NCBI RefSeq assembly: GCF_018847975.1
Contig: NZ_CP072597.1
Span: 2,023,001 to 2,087,000, forward strand
From: Lysobacter sp. K5869
Lineage (GTDB): Bacteria > Pseudomonadota > Gammaproteobacteria > Xanthomonadales > Xanthomonadaceae
Reading direction: 5' to 3'
DNA length: 64,000 nucleotides
Positions 51,957 to 61,246 of the stretch are shown here, piece by piece (position 1 is the stretch's first letter; each line of letters opens with the position of its first letter). Position numbers and translations under genes: made by a program. The notes under the pieces are model-generated. The model saw only the letters and a program-made list of their open reading frames with translations, was not told the origin of the DNA and did not search any database.

Positions 51957-52069
51957 CCGTCATTCCGGCGAAAGCCGGAATCCATTTTGCTGTTGCTTTG
52001 CACGGGCTCCCCAAAGCTCAAGAGCGACAGCAAAGTCAAAATGGATTCCGGCTTTCGCCGGAATGACGG
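51957..52069. repeat. 32-bp inverted repeat with 49-nt loop
   Basis: Arms 51957-51988 and 52038-52069 are perfect inverted copies. Each contains the internal palindrome ATTCCGGCGAAAGCCGGAAT, so each arm can also fold alone. The core resembles dispersed dRS3-type repeats. Confidence 0.85.
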
Positions 52070-52230
52070 GGAGTGGGGCGGCGGCCTCTCTCGCCGGAAT
52101 GACGGGGAGTGGGGGGACGGCCTCTCTCGCCGGAATGACGGGGAGTGGGGTGGCGGCCTCTTTCGCCGGAATGACGGGGAGTGGGGTGACGGCCTCTCTC
52201 GCCGGAACGACGGAGAGCGGGCAGTCCCGA
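52056..52230 (+). repeat. 36-bp tandem array
   Basis: Units start at 52056, 52092, 52128, 52164 and 52200, exactly 36 bases apart, each beginning CGCCGGAATGACGGGGAGTG and ending GGCCTCTCT or similar. There are four complete units and a decayed fifth. The first unit begins inside the right arm of the inverted repeat, so the array looks like amplification of that element's edge. Confidence 0.9.
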
Positions 52231-52234
52231 ACCC

Positions 52235-52819
52235 TCAGCGCGCCTGCGCCGCCATTTCCGCCTCGGCCTGGATCTCCAGCTCGTCCAGCCGATCCAGCAA
52301 GCGGAACAGCGCCTCGCGTTCGGCGGTTTCGATCCCCGCCAGCAGCCGCTGCTCGAACGCCAGCGCCATCGGCGCGACCTCGTCGTAGATCTTGTAGCCG
52401 TCCGGCGACAGCCGCAGCACCGAACGGCGGCGGTCGTCGTCGTGGGTGTCGCGCTCCAGGCGCCCGGCCTCGGTCAGGCGCGCGACCGCGCGGCTCACCG
52501 CGACCTTGTCCATCGCCGTGCGCTGGGCCACCTCGTTGGCCGACAGCCCGGGGAAGCGCCCCAGCACGGCCATGACCCGCCACTCGGTCACGCTCAGGGC
52601 GTAGCGCTCGGAATAGACCCGGGCGATCGCGCCGCTGACCCGGTTCGACAGCACCGACAGCCGGTAGGGCAGGAAGTGGTCGAGGTCGAGCTCGGCGTGG
52701 CGGCCGCCGGCGCGCGCGGCGGCGCGCCCGGCCGGGGCGGCGGGGCGTCCGGCCTGCGGGTCAGCCGCGGCCGGGTCGGACGGGGCGGGCGCCCCGGAAT
52801 GAGAGATCGGTCGATTCAT
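52235..52819 (-). CDS. MarR-family transcriptional regulator divergent from hppD
   Basis: A 194-residue regulator: a Pro/Ala-rich N-terminal extension (about 1-40), then a MarR winged helix (WRVMAVLGRFPGLSANEVAQ, MDKVAVSRAVARLTEAGRLE, wing HDDDRRRSVLRLS) and a C-terminal dimer helix. It is divergent from hppD, with a palindromic operator between them, so it probably controls tyrosine catabolism and itself. A homogentisate or 4-hydroxyphenylpyruvate effector is possible but unproven. The ribosome site is weak. Confidence 0.87.
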   Translation of the reverse strand: MNRPISHSGAPAPSDPAAADPQAGRPAAPAGRAAARAGGRHAELDLDHFLPYRLSVLSNRVSGAIARVYSERYALSVTEWRVMAVLGRFPGLSANEVAQRTAMDKVAVSRAVARLTEAGRLERDTHDDDRRRSVLRLSPDGYKIYDEVAPMALAFEQRLLAGIETAEREALFRLLDRLDELEIQAEAEMAAQAR

Positions 52820-52832
52820 GCTGCACTGTGTC

Positions 52833-52861
52833 TTGATTATGGTTTCATATGAAACTATAAC
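52833..52861 (+). promoter_or_regulatory. hppD promoter with MarR-type operator in the spacer
   Basis: TTGATT (-35, 52833-52838) and TATAAC (-10, 52856-52861) flank a 17-nt spacer. That spacer contains the perfect palindrome GTTTCATATGAAAC (52842-52855), extended to a 20-nt imperfect one (52839-52858). A bound repressor would cover both boxes. On the minus strand CATAAT may serve the regulator gene. Confidence 0.75.
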
Positions 52862-52918
52862 GGCTACTTTCCCTGAGGCCGTCCGCAGCGGACCCGGCCG
52901 CCACCCGAGAACAATGCC

Positions 52919-54010
52919 ATGAATGCACAGCCCAACCTCGGCATGCAGGTCACCACCTTCGAAAATCCGCTCGGCATCGACGGCTTCGAGTTCGTCGAAT
53001 TCGCCGCGCCCAAGGGCCAGGGCGCCCTGCTGCACGACTATTTCCGCAAGCTCGGCTTCGCCGCCGTGCTCAAGCACAAGTCGCGCCCGATCACCGTCTA
53101 CCGCCAGGGCGGGGTGAACTTCCTGGTCAACGAGACGCCCGACAGCTTCGCCTCCGCCTTCGCCGAAGCCCACGGCCCCTGCGCCAGCGGCTTCGCGATC
53201 CGCTTCGACAAGCCGGCCGGCGAGGTGCTCAAGGCCGTGCTCGCCAACGGCGGCGAAGCGGTGAGCGAACGCGCCGACACCCGCGTGATCGACGCCCCGG
53301 TGGTCAAGGGCATCGGCGACTGCATGCTGTACCTGGTCGACCAGTACGGCGACAAGGGCAACGCCTACGCCGACTACGAACCCATCGCCGGCGCCGAGCA
53401 GAACCCGGCCGGGTTCGGCCTGACCTTCATCGACCACCTGACCCACAACCTGTACTTCGGCAACATGCAGAAGTGGTCGGACTATTACGAGCGTCTGTTC
53501 AACTTCCGCGAGATCAAGTACTTCGACATCAAGGGCGCCAAGACCGGCCTGGTGTCCAAGGCCATGACCGCGCCGGACGGCATCGTGCGCATCCCGCTCA
53601 ACGAGTCCAACGACCCCAAGAGCCAGATCAACGAATACCTGGACGCGTACAAGGGCGAGGGCATCCAGCACATCGCCTGCTTCACCGACGACATCTACCA
53701 GACGGTCGAGGCGATGCGCGCGCAAGGCGTGGAGTTCCTCGACACGCCGGACACCTACTTCGAAGTGATCGACCAGCGCGTTCCCAACCACGGGGAAGAC
53801 GTCGCCCGGTTGGCCAAGAACAAGATCCTGATCGACGCCGACCGCGAAACCCACCAGCGCAAGCTGCTGCAGATCTTCACCCAGAACGCGATCGGCCCGA
53901 TCTTCTTCGAGATCATCCAGCGCAAGGGCAACGAAGGCTTCGGCGAAGGCAACTTCCAGGCCCTGTTCGAAAGCATCGAGCGCGACCAGATGCGGCGCGG
54001 CGTGCTGTAA
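52919..54010 (+). CDS. hppD: 4-hydroxyphenylpyruvate dioxygenase
   Basis: A 363-residue Fe(II) dioxygenase converting 4-hydroxyphenylpyruvate to homogentisate. The iron ligands are His173 (FIDHLTHN), His251 (IQHIACF) and Glu331 (FFEIIQRKG), and the C-terminal helix [18 protein letters not shown] is intact. hmgA follows after 76 bases and uses its product, so the two probably form an operon. Control is likely by the divergent MarR protein. Confidence 0.96.
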   Translation: MNAQPNLGMQVTTFENPLGIDGFEFVEFAAPKGQGALLHDYFRKLGFAAVLKHKSRPITVYRQGGVNFLVNETPDSFASAFAEAHGPCASGFAIRFDKPAGEVLKAVLANGGEAVSERADTRVIDAPVVKGIGDCMLYLVDQYGDKGNAYADYEPIAGAEQNPAGFGLTFIDHLTHNLYFGNMQKWSDYYERLFNFREIKYFDIKGAKTGLVSKAMTAPDGIVRIPLNESNDPKSQINEYLDAYKGEGIQHIACFTDDIYQTVEAMRAQGVEFLDTPDTYFEVIDQRVPNHGEDVARLAKNKILIDADRETHQRKLLQIFTQNAIGPIFFEIIQRKGNEGFGEGNFQALFESIERDQMRRGVL

Positions 54011-54086
54011 GTTGCACGGGCGGGGCGCGTTCGCGCGTCCCGCCTTGCGCAAGGCCGGTCCCCACCTCCCAGCGTCGAATCCCGCC

Positions 54087-55448
54087 ATGAACACCGCCGC
54101 CGACAACGTCATCTCCCTGCCGTCCGCCGACAGCCAGCGCCAGCAGCCGCGCGGCTACATGAGCGGTTTCGGCAACGAATTCGCCACCGAGGCCGTCGCC
54201 GGCGCGCTGCCGGAAGGACAGAACTCGCCGCAGCGCGCGCCGTTCGGGCTCTACGCCGAACAGCTCAGCGGCACCGCCTTCACCGCGCCTCGCAAGGAAA
54301 ACCGCCGCAGCTGGCTGTACCGGATCCGTCCGGCGGCGATGCACGGCGCGTTCTCGGCGTACGCGCAACCGCGCTTCCACAACGATTTCGGCGACGGCCC
54401 GGTGTCGCCGGATCAGCTGCGCTGGGATCCGCTGCCGCTGCCCGAAGGCGGCGACGTCGATTTCCTCGACGGCCTCTACACCATGGCCGGCAACGGCTCG
54501 GCCGCCGGCCAGCACGGCTGCGGCATCCATCTGTACGCCGCCAACCGGTCCATGCGCGGCCGCTTCTTCTACAACGCCGACGGCGAAACCCTGATCGTGC
54601 CGCAGCAGGGCCGCTTGCTGATCGGCACCGAACTGGGCGCGCTGGAAGTCGATCCGATGGAAGTCGCGGTGATTCCGCGCGGCATCCGCTTCCGGGTCGA
54701 ACTGCTCGACGGCGCCTCGCGCGGCTACGTGTGCGAGAACTTCGGCGCGCTGCTGCGCCTGCCCGACCTCGGCCCGATCGGCGCGAACGGCTTGGCGAAT
54801 CCGCGCGATTTCTCGACCCCGCACGCGTCCTACGAGGACGTGGACGGCGAGTTCGAACTGGTCGCCAAGTTCCAAGGCCACCTGTGGCGCGCCGACATCG
54901 GCCACTCGCCGCTGGACGTGGTCGCGTGGCACGGCAACTTCGCGCCGTACAAGTACGACCTGCGCCGCTTCAACACCATCGGTTCGATCAGCTTCGATCA
55001 TCCCGACCCGTCGATCTTCACCGTGCTGACCTCGCCCAGCGACACGCCCGGCACGGCCAACATCGACTTCGTGATCTTCCCGCCGCGCTGGCTGGTGGCG
55101 CAGCACACCTTCCGCCCGCCGTGGTTCCACCGCAACGTCGCCAGCGAGTTCATGGGGCTGGTGCACGGCGTGTACGACGCCAAGGCCGGCGGCTTCGCCC
55201 CGGGCGGCGCCTCGCTGCACAACTGCATGACCGGCCACGGCCCGGACGCGGAAACCTTCGAAAAGGCCTCGCACGCCGACCTGAGCAAGCCGCATGTCAT
55301 CACCGACACGATGGCTTTCATGTTCGAGACGCGCGCGGTGATCCGTCCGGCGGCGCAGGCCTTCGATGCGGCGCATCGGCAGCGCGATTACCAAGCCTGC
55401 TGGGCGGGGTTGCGGAAGCACTTCGATCCGTCGAAGCGCGATCAGTAA
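54087..55448 (+). CDS. hmgA: homogentisate 1,2-dioxygenase
   Basis: A 453-residue enzyme opening the homogentisate ring to maleylacetoacetate. The iron ligands His348, Glu354 ([13 protein letters not shown]) and His384 (TGHGPDAE) have exactly the spacing of the human enzyme (335, 341, 371). [13 protein letters not shown] is the usual N-terminal signature. Isomerase and fumarylacetoacetase genes are not adjacent. A composite repeat follows the stop. Confidence 0.96.
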   Translation: MNTAADNVISLPSADSQRQQPRGYMSGFGNEFATEAVAGALPEGQNSPQRAPFGLYAEQLSGTAFTAPRKENRRSWLYRIRPAAMHGAFSAYAQPRFHNDFGDGPVSPDQLRWDPLPLPEGGDVDFLDGLYTMAGNGSAAGQHGCGIHLYAANRSMRGRFFYNADGETLIVPQQGRLLIGTELGALEVDPMEVAVIPRGIRFRVELLDGASRGYVCENFGALLRLPDLGPIGANGLANPRDFSTPHASYEDVDGEFELVAKFQGHLWRADIGHSPLDVVAWHGNFAPYKYDLRRFNTIGSISFDHPDPSIFTVLTSPSDTPGTANIDFVIFPPRWLVAQHTFRPPWFHRNVASEFMGLVHGVYDAKAGGFAPGGASLHNCMTGHGPDAETFEKASHADLSKPHVITDTMAFMFETRAVIRPAAQAFDAAHRQRDYQACWAGLRKHFDPSKRDQ

Positions 55449-55462
55449 GCAGCCGCTTCAAG

Positions 55463-55636
55463 CCCCTCTCCTTGTGCGGGAGAGGGGCGGGTAAACGTCG
55501 AACGCCGAAGCGCGAGCGTTTCGCCGGCAACGATGCTTCGCGCGCGCCCCACGCTCGCCCCGGCCCGAACGCAGAGCGTTCGCGCGTTCGCTGCCGCACG
55601 AGCCCGTGTCCCGCAAGCGGGAGAGGGAACGCCGGC
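55463..55636. repeat. composite palindromic repeat (copy 2)
   Basis: A hairpin CCCCTCTCC-N6-GGGAGAGGGG at 55463-55487 lies 15 bases after hmgA and may also terminate it. The 21-nt block shared exactly with 33568-33588 is at 55562-55582. A further CCCGCAAGCGGGAGAGGG module lies near 55614-55632. Confidence 0.65.
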
Positions 55637-55709
55637 GTTGCGCCCCGCTGCGCTTCTCGCCGCGTTCACGCAAAACCGCTAGGCTGCTCCGGCCATTCGC
55701 AACGCGCTC

Positions 55710-56384
55710 ATGCGCCGGAGTCCGCCCATGATTTTCGCGCCGAACTCCCTGCCCGCCCGCCTGGGCCTGCTCGCCGCCGCGCTGCTCGCGCTGGCCGCGT
55801 GCCAGCGCGAATCCGCGCCGGCGCCGCAGGAGTCCTCGTCCGCCGCGCCGGCGGTCAATCCCGCGCCGATCGACGACCAACCTGCCGAAAGCGTGCCGCC
55901 GGCCACCGCGCCGGTGTCCTCGCCGCCGCCGGCCGCGGCCGCCGGTCTGGCCCGCTTCGACGGTTACGGCGACATGCGTTTCGGCATGACCGCCGAACAG
56001 GCCAAGCAAGCCTGGGGCGGCGAACTCAAGGGCAAGCCCGACGAACCGGGCGGCTGTTATTACCTGCAACCGATCTGGGGCAACAATCCGCGCGAGTTCG
56101 GCTTCATGGTCGAAGACGGAAAGTTCGTGCGCCTGGATGTCGGCAACGATAAGGAAATCGCGCCCGGCGGCGGCAAGAAAGGCATGAGCGCCGACGAGAT
56201 CGGCAAGCTCTACGCCGGCCGCGTCGAGACCCAGCCGCACAAGTACGAGCCGGGCGCCAAAGTGCTGCGCGTCAACGACGCGAGCGGCGGCGTGCTGGTG
56301 TTCGAGACCGCGGGCGACGGCAAGGTCGCGCGCTGGCGCGTCGGGGTGCCGCCGCAGGTCGATTATGTCGAGGGCTGCTCCTGA
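55710..56384 (+). CDS. lipoprotein of unknown function
   Basis: A 224-residue lipoprotein: signal with lipobox LAAC near residue 31, a Pro/Ala/Ser linker to about 78, then a globular domain beginning FDGYGDMRFGMTAEQAKQAW with GGCYYLQPIWGNNP and a C-terminal Cys. Starts at 55710 or 55728 are both possible. The (I/M)xFGMT motif is widespread in small exported proteins, but the function is unknown. Confidence 0.75.
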   Translation: MRRSPPMIFAPNSLPARLGLLAAALLALAACQRESAPAPQESSSAAPAVNPAPIDDQPAESVPPATAPVSSPPPAAAAGLARFDGYGDMRFGMTAEQAKQAWGGELKGKPDEPGGCYYLQPIWGNNPREFGFMVEDGKFVRLDVGNDKEIAPGGGKKGMSADEIGKLYAGRVETQPHKYEPGAKVLRVNDASGGVLVFETAGDGKVARWRVGVPPQVDYVEGCS

Positions 56385-56515
56385 GCCGGCCCGGCTGGGC
56401 ATAATCGGCGCGACCGGGCGGGCCGCCGACGCGGACCCGCGCGATCCGGCGACGGCCGTTCGCCGGTCCTGAAAGCTCCACCACCGCAACCGCGCAACGC
56501 GAGGGGAAGATCGCC

Positions 56516-57529
56516 ATGTTGGAAGCCGTCGGCTTGTTCGTGCTGGGCCTGTTCCTGTTGGCCCTGGGCGGCGACTCGGTCGTCAAGGGCGCTTCCGGCC
56601 TGGCCCAGCGGCTGGGCATCTCGCCGTTCGCCGCGGGCTTGGTGCTGGTGGCCTTCGCCACCTCCTTGCCCGAGCTGGCGGTGAACCTGCAAGCGGTGGT
56701 GCGCGGCCAGCAGGCGCTGGCGCTGGGCAACGCGGTCGGCAGCAACGTGGTCAATTTCGGCCTCACCCTGGGCGTGGCCGCGCTGGCCGCGCCGCTGACG
56801 GTGCGCTGGCGCGCGCTCGCGCCGTTGCTGCTGGTGTTGCTGGTGGGAACGCTGGGCGTGATCGGCCTGGGCCTGGACGGCGCGCTGAGCCGCGGCGAAG
56901 GCGTGGCGATGCTGGCCGTGTTCGTCGCCGTGGTCGTGTTCGCCACCGCGCGCACCCGCCACGAAAAACCCGAGGTGCAGGACGCCATCGCCGCGTTCGC
57001 GCAGACCCAGACTCACCTCGGCCTCAACCTCGTGCGCATTCTGATCGCCGCGGTGCTGCTGCACCTCGGCGCGTACCTGATCGTCGGCGGCCACGGCCTG
57101 TGGAGCCTGCACGCGCCGCTGCCGGCCGCGGCCGGCGGCTTCGGCTCGCCCAACGCGGCGATCCTCGGCGCCGCGCTGGGCCTGTCGCCGCTGCTGACCG
57201 GCCTGCTGCCGGTGGCGATCGGCACCGCTTTGCCGGAAGCCGCCGCCGCCGTCGCCGCGGCGCGGCGCGGGCAGGGCGAGATCGTGGTCGGCCACGTGAT
57301 CGGTTCGAGCCTGTTCAATCTGCTGTTCGTGCTCGGCGGCATGGCCGCGCTGCGCACCGTGCCGCTGCCGGCCTCGTTCGTGCGCTTCGAGCTGCCGGCC
57401 GCGGCGGTGTTCGCGCTGATGCTCTATCCGATGCTGCGCGGCGACCTGCGCATCAGCCGGCGCGAAGGCGCGGTGCTGGTGGTGGCCTTGCTGGCATGGA
57501 TCGGTTTCGAGCTGGCGACGCTGGGCTGA
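56516..57529 (+). CDS. CaCA-family Na+/Ca2+ exchanger-like antiporter
   Basis: A 337-residue ten-helix membrane protein with both alpha repeats: ATSLPELAVNLQAVVRGQ...GNAVGSNVVN in the first half and GTALPEAAAAVAAARRGQ...GHVIGSSLFN in the second. The paired Glu and Gly/Asn residues that bind the cation are present. Family members exchange Ca2+ for Na+ or H+. The YrbG-like layout is complete. It precedes nhaA on the same strand. Confidence 0.9.
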   Translation: MLEAVGLFVLGLFLLALGGDSVVKGASGLAQRLGISPFAAGLVLVAFATSLPELAVNLQAVVRGQQALALGNAVGSNVVNFGLTLGVAALAAPLTVRWRALAPLLLVLLVGTLGVIGLGLDGALSRGEGVAMLAVFVAVVVFATARTRHEKPEVQDAIAAFAQTQTHLGLNLVRILIAAVLLHLGAYLIVGGHGLWSLHAPLPAAAGGFGSPNAAILGAALGLSPLLTGLLPVAIGTALPEAAAAVAAARRGQGEIVVGHVIGSSLFNLLFVLGGMAALRTVPLPASFVRFELPAAAVFALMLYPMLRGDLRISRREGAVLVVALLAWIGFELATLG

Positions 57530-57620
57530 GGCGAGTCGGGCGAGGCGAGCCGCGCCCCGCGGAGCGGCGATGCGGGCCGATCGGCCCGCGCGTCCACAGA
57601 ACCCATGCAACCGGCCGGCC

Positions 57621-57626
57621 TATAAT
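57621..57626 (+). promoter_or_regulatory. perfect -10 box giving a probable leaderless nhaA mRNA
   Basis: TATAAT at 57621-57626 ends exactly 7 nt before the nhaA ATG, placing +1 on the A of the start codon. No ribosome site separates them and no good -35 is visible. Confidence 0.6.
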
Positions 57627-57632
57627 GGCCGG

Positions 57633-58865
57633 ATGAGCGAAATCACCACCACGCCGCGGATGCCGCGACGCGCGTTGCGCGCGCTCAGCGAATTCTTCCG
57701 CCTCGAAGCCGCCGGCGGCATCGTCCTGATCGCCGCCGCGGTCCTGGCCCTGATCGCCGCCAATTCGCCGCTGCACGCGGCCTACGAAGCCTTCCGCGAG
57801 ATCCCGGTGCAAGTGCGCGTCGGCGCGCTCGACATCAGCAAGCCGCTGCTGCTGTGGATCAACGACGGGCTGATGGCGATCTTCTTCCTGGTCGTCGCCC
57901 TGGAAATCAAGCGCGAGGCGCTCAGCGGGCAATTGGCCGAGCGCTCGCAGCTGGTGCTGCCGATGGTGTGCGCCATCGCCGGCGTGGTCGTGCCGGCGCT
58001 GCTGTTCTTCGCCTTCAACCGGGACGACCCGGCGGCGATGCGCGGCTGGGCGGTGCCGACCGCGACCGACATCGCCTTCGCCCTGGGCGTGCTCGCGCTG
58101 CTGGGCTCGCGCGTGCCGGCGGCGATGAAGCTGCTGCTCTCGACCATCGCCGTGGTCGACGATCTGATCGCGATCCTCATCATTGCGTTCTTCTATTCGC
58201 ACGGGCTGTCGGTGACCGCGCTGATCTGGGCGGCGGTGGCGTTGGCGGCGATGTGGCTGCTCAACCGGCGCGGGGTCAAATCGCTGGGGCCGTATCTGGC
58301 GCTGGGCGTGGTGCTGTGGGTGTGCGTGCTCAAGTCCGGCGTGCATGCGACCTTGGCCGGCGTCGCCACCGGCCTGCTGATTCCGCACGTCGACAAGCGC
58401 AACAACATCGACGACGAAACAGAACATTCGCCGCTGGAAACCCTCGAACACGCGCTGCACCCGTGGGTGGCCTACGCGATCCTGCCGCTGTTCGCCTTCG
58501 TCAACGCCGGCTTGTCGCTGGGCGGGATCGAGATGAAGGACATGCTGGCGGCGCTGCCGATGGGCGTGGTGATCGGCCTGGTGGTCGGCAAGCCGATCGG
58601 CATCGTCGGCGCGGCGTTGCTGATGCGCGCGCTGGGTTGGGCCCGCTTCCCCGCCGGCATGGACCTGCGGGCGATGATCGGCCTGGGCCTGATGTGCGGC
58701 ATCGGCTTCACCATGAGCTTGTTCATCGCGTCCCTGGCCTACCAGGATCCGCTCTTGTACGAGGAAGCCGTCCTCGGCATCCTCGGCGCTTCGCTGCTGT
58801 CGGCGGTGATCGGTTATTTCTGGCTGCGCGCGGTGTTGCCCGCACGCGGCGGCGCCCAGGGTTAA
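57633..58865 (+). CDS. nhaA: Na+/H+ antiporter NhaA
   Basis: A 410-residue, twelve-helix antiporter (E. coli 388). The ion-binding pair is Asp176-Asp177 in IAVVDDLIAIL, corresponding to Asp163-Asp164 of E. coli. ATDIAFALGVLALLG and the pH-sensing-type His in LKSGVHATLAGV are also present. It exports Na+ at the inner membrane under alkaline or salt stress. The next gene starts 9 bases after its stop. Confidence 0.95.
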   Translation: MSEITTTPRMPRRALRALSEFFRLEAAGGIVLIAAAVLALIAANSPLHAAYEAFREIPVQVRVGALDISKPLLLWINDGLMAIFFLVVALEIKREALSGQLAERSQLVLPMVCAIAGVVVPALLFFAFNRDDPAAMRGWAVPTATDIAFALGVLALLGSRVPAAMKLLLSTIAVVDDLIAILIIAFFYSHGLSVTALIWAAVALAAMWLLNRRGVKSLGPYLALGVVLWVCVLKSGVHATLAGVATGLLIPHVDKRNNIDDETEHSPLETLEHALHPWVAYAILPLFAFVNAGLSLGGIEMKDMLAALPMGVVIGLVVGKPIGIVGAALLMRALGWARFPAGMDLRAMIGLGLMCGIGFTMSLFIASLAYQDPLLYEEAVLGILGASLLSAVIGYFWLRAVLPARGGAQG

Positions 58866-58874
58866 GACGAACGG

Positions 58875-59741
58875 ATGAAGCACGCATTGGTGTTCGGCGG
58901 CAGCGGCCAGATCGGCCTGCCGCTGTTGCAGCGGTTGTATCAGGACGGCTGGCGGGTCACCGCGATTTCGCGCGGCGAACAGACCGACTGGCCCGGCCTG
59001 CACTGGCTGCAGGGCGATCTGCAGGACATGCCCGAACTGCCCAAGCGCGTGGACGCGATCTTCAGCTGCGGGCCGCTGCTGAAGTTCGCGAAGTGGTACG
59101 AGGCCTCGGGCATCGAGGCCAGCCGCGTGATCGCGTTCGGTTCGACCAGCGCCGAGACCAAGCGCGGTTCGGCCGACGCCGAGGAACGCCGGGTCGCCGG
59201 CGAACTGCGCGAAGGCGAGGCGACCTTGTTCGCCGCCGCGCAACCGCGCAGCGACGCGGCCACGGTGCTGCGGCCCACCTTGATCTACGGCGCCGGCCGC
59301 GACGCCACCCTGACCCGGATCGCGCAACTGGCCCAGCGCCTGCGCTATTTCCCGCTGCCGCGCGGCGCCGACGGCCTGCGCCAGCCGGTGCACGTGGACG
59401 ATCTGGCCGACGCCGCCTTCGCCGCGCTGAGCGCGCCGGCGAGTTTCGGCCACACTTACGCCGTGCCGGGCGGCGAGACCTTGAGTTACCGCGACATGGT
59501 CGCGCGCACGCTGGACTGCCTGCGTCCGCCGGTGCGCCTGATCGAACTGCCGTCGCCCTTGTTCAACCTCGCCCTGCTCGCCGCGCAAGCCACCGGCCGC
59601 GCCACCGGCCTCGGCGAAGCGGCGGTGCGGCGCATGCGCAGCGACATGGCCTTCGACGCCGGCCCCGCGCAGCGCGATTTCGGCTACGCGCCGCGGCCCT
59701 TCCTGCCGAGCGCGGAGATGTTCGAGCCGCCGCGCGCTTGA
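58875..59741 (+). CDS. NAD-dependent epimerase/dehydratase-like protein
   Basis: A 288-residue atypical short-chain dehydrogenase. The Rossmann nucleotide loop GGSGQIG is at residues 8-14 and the fold continues through LRPTLIYGAGRD and VHVDDLADAAFAAL. A canonical YxxxK pair is not evident, so it may bind NAD(P) without normal epimerase chemistry. It may be cotranscribed with nhaA. Substrate unknown. Confidence 0.8.
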   Translation: MKHALVFGGSGQIGLPLLQRLYQDGWRVTAISRGEQTDWPGLHWLQGDLQDMPELPKRVDAIFSCGPLLKFAKWYEASGIEASRVIAFGSTSAETKRGSADAEERRVAGELREGEATLFAAAQPRSDAATVLRPTLIYGAGRDATLTRIAQLAQRLRYFPLPRGADGLRQPVHVDDLADAAFAALSAPASFGHTYAVPGGETLSYRDMVARTLDCLRPPVRLIELPSPLFNLALLAAQATGRATGLGEAAVRRMRSDMAFDAGPAQRDFGYAPRPFLPSAEMFEPPRA

Positions 59742-59751
59742 GCGGCGCGCC

Positions 59752-60621
59752 TCAGCGCGCCCGCGACTTGGCCAGATTCCGCAGCGCGATCAACAACACG
59801 CCGCCGAGCACCATCGCGCCGCCGATCCACAAACTCGGCCCCGGCCGGTCGCCCCAGAACGCGATGCCCAATCCGATCGCGACCACCGGCGCCAGCAACA
59901 GCCACGGCGTCACCTGCGCGACCGGATGGCGCTGCACCAGCACGTAGTACAAGCCGTGGCCGAGCAGCGAGGACACGAACGCGGCGTACAACGCGCCGGC
60001 CCACGCGACCCAGCTCACCGACGGCAATGCGGCGAGGCCGCCGGGCTCCAGGCACAGACTGATCGCCAGCAGCGGCGTCACCGCGATCAATGCGGTCCAG
60101 CCTTGCTGGCTGAACATGTCGAGCCCGCGCAAGCCTTTCATCAACACCGTGCCCAGGGCCAGGAACGCGGCCGAGACCAGCATCAGCACCACCGCCAGCG
60201 GGTGATCGAGCACCATCGGATCGAAGCCGAGCACCAGCACGCCGCCGAAGCTGATCGCGATGGCGACGCCGGTGCGCCAGGCGAAGCGTTCGCCGAGCAG
60301 CCACCACGCCAGCAGCGCGGTCATCGGCACATAGCTCTGCATGACGATGGCCGGCGAGGACAGATCGCCGGCGGCCTTCAGCGCGCTGAAGCTCAGGCCG
60401 AAATGCATCACGCCGATGCACAGGCACACCGCGATCAGCCGCGGCCATTGCCCCGGCGCGGGACGCTTGAGGAAGAACGCCAGCGGCAGCGCCAGCAAGG
60501 CGAAGCGCAGCGCGGTGAACAGGAACGGCGGAATCTCGCGCAGCGCCAGCGCCGAGGTCAGGAAGTTGATCGCCCACGACAGGACGACGAGCAGCAGCAG
60601 GAGCAGATCGCGGGCGGGCAT
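59752..60621 (-). CDS. EamA/DMT-family transporter
   Basis: A 289-residue ten-helix membrane protein with two EamA halves (WAINFLTSALALREIPPFLF and ALGTVLMKGLRG regions), typical of drug/metabolite transporters exporting amino acids or small metabolites. It is convergent with the epimerase gene, ending 10 bases from it. Substrate not deducible. Confidence 0.88.
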   Translation of the reverse strand: MPARDLLLLLLVVLSWAINFLTSALALREIPPFLFTALRFALLALPLAFFLKRPAPGQWPRLIAVCLCIGVMHFGLSFSALKAAGDLSSPAIVMQSYVPMTALLAWWLLGERFAWRTGVAIAISFGGVLVLGFDPMVLDHPLAVVLMLVSAAFLALGTVLMKGLRGLDMFSQQGWTALIAVTPLLAISLCLEPGGLAALPSVSWVAWAGALYAAFVSSLLGHGLYYVLVQRHPVAQVTPWLLLAPVVAIGLGIAFWGDRPGPSLWIGGAMVLGGVLLIALRNLAKSRAR

Positions 60622-60702
60622 GGCCGAATGGGCAGACTAGGGCGGGTGGGCTATCGTGGCCGCCTTGCGGGCGGACGCGAACGGCGCGACGGGACGGACA
60701 TT

Positions 60703-61158
60703 GTGAAGCAAGCGATGCAGGCTGCGGGACCGATGGGCTGGGGTCTGTTGCTGTTGGCGATCCTGGCGCTGGGCCTGACGCCGGCGGCGTGGCTGTTGCG
60801 GGCCTTGGTCGCGCGCGCGTTCGGCGCGCGGCCGGCGTTCTTTGCTGCGCTGTGGACGGTGCTGTTCGCCGCGGTGCTGTGGGCGATGTTGGCGGTGGCC
60901 GGGTTGATCGCCACGCACGGCACCGCGCTGGGTTCGGGCGCGCCGTTCGCGGGCGTGGCGATGGCGCTGTCGTGGTTGGCGTTGGGCGTGGGCGTACGCT
61001 GGTACCTGCCCGGGCCGGACGGCGCCAAGCTGGCGTGGCCGCGCGCGTTGTGGGCGGCGTTGCCGCCGGGGCTGTTGCTGTGGGGCGAGGCGGCGGTGTT
61101 GGCGTGGGACGAGGCGAGGGGGTTGCGGCTCGCGTTGGGGTGGCTGGGGATCGCCTGA
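60703..61158 (+). CDS. four-helix membrane protein (paralogue 1)
   Basis: About 151 residues (GTG at 60703; ATG at 60715 also fits) with four hydrophobic segments and a middle PAAWLLRALVARAFG stretch. The next plus-strand gene encodes a protein of the same length and similar pattern (PVAWVLRGLAPRTLG; PWPRA segments), so they appear to be distant paralogues. Function unknown. Confidence 0.6.
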   Translation: MKQAMQAAGPMGWGLLLLAILALGLTPAAWLLRALVARAFGARPAFFAALWTVLFAAVLWAMLAVAGLIATHGTALGSGAPFAGVAMALSWLALGVGVRWYLPGPDGAKLAWPRALWAALPPGLLLWGEAAVLAWDEARGLRLALGWLGIA

Positions 61159-61246
61159 GGCCGCGGACGCTGGTTGAGCGGCCGATGAGGTGATCGGCGG
61201 TTCGCGCGGTCGATGCGGCCCTCCGGGTGTGGCGGCGTGGTTGTGT

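Larger units (their letters stand above)
51819..52234. other. repeat-filled intergenic region
   Basis: 416 bases without a gene, filled by a REP copy, a long inverted repeat and a 36-bp tandem array that reaches the 3' end of the marR-type gene. Confidence 0.7.

Noticed and set aside
52056..52230. CRISPR array, because of the 36-bp repeat period
   Set aside because: The units are directly adjacent with no unique spacers, and no cas genes are present.
52820..54112. Extension of the MarR frame antisense across hppD
   Set aside because: It is a high-GC shadow. hppD has all iron ligands and a promoter, and the regulator's natural N-terminus is at 52819.
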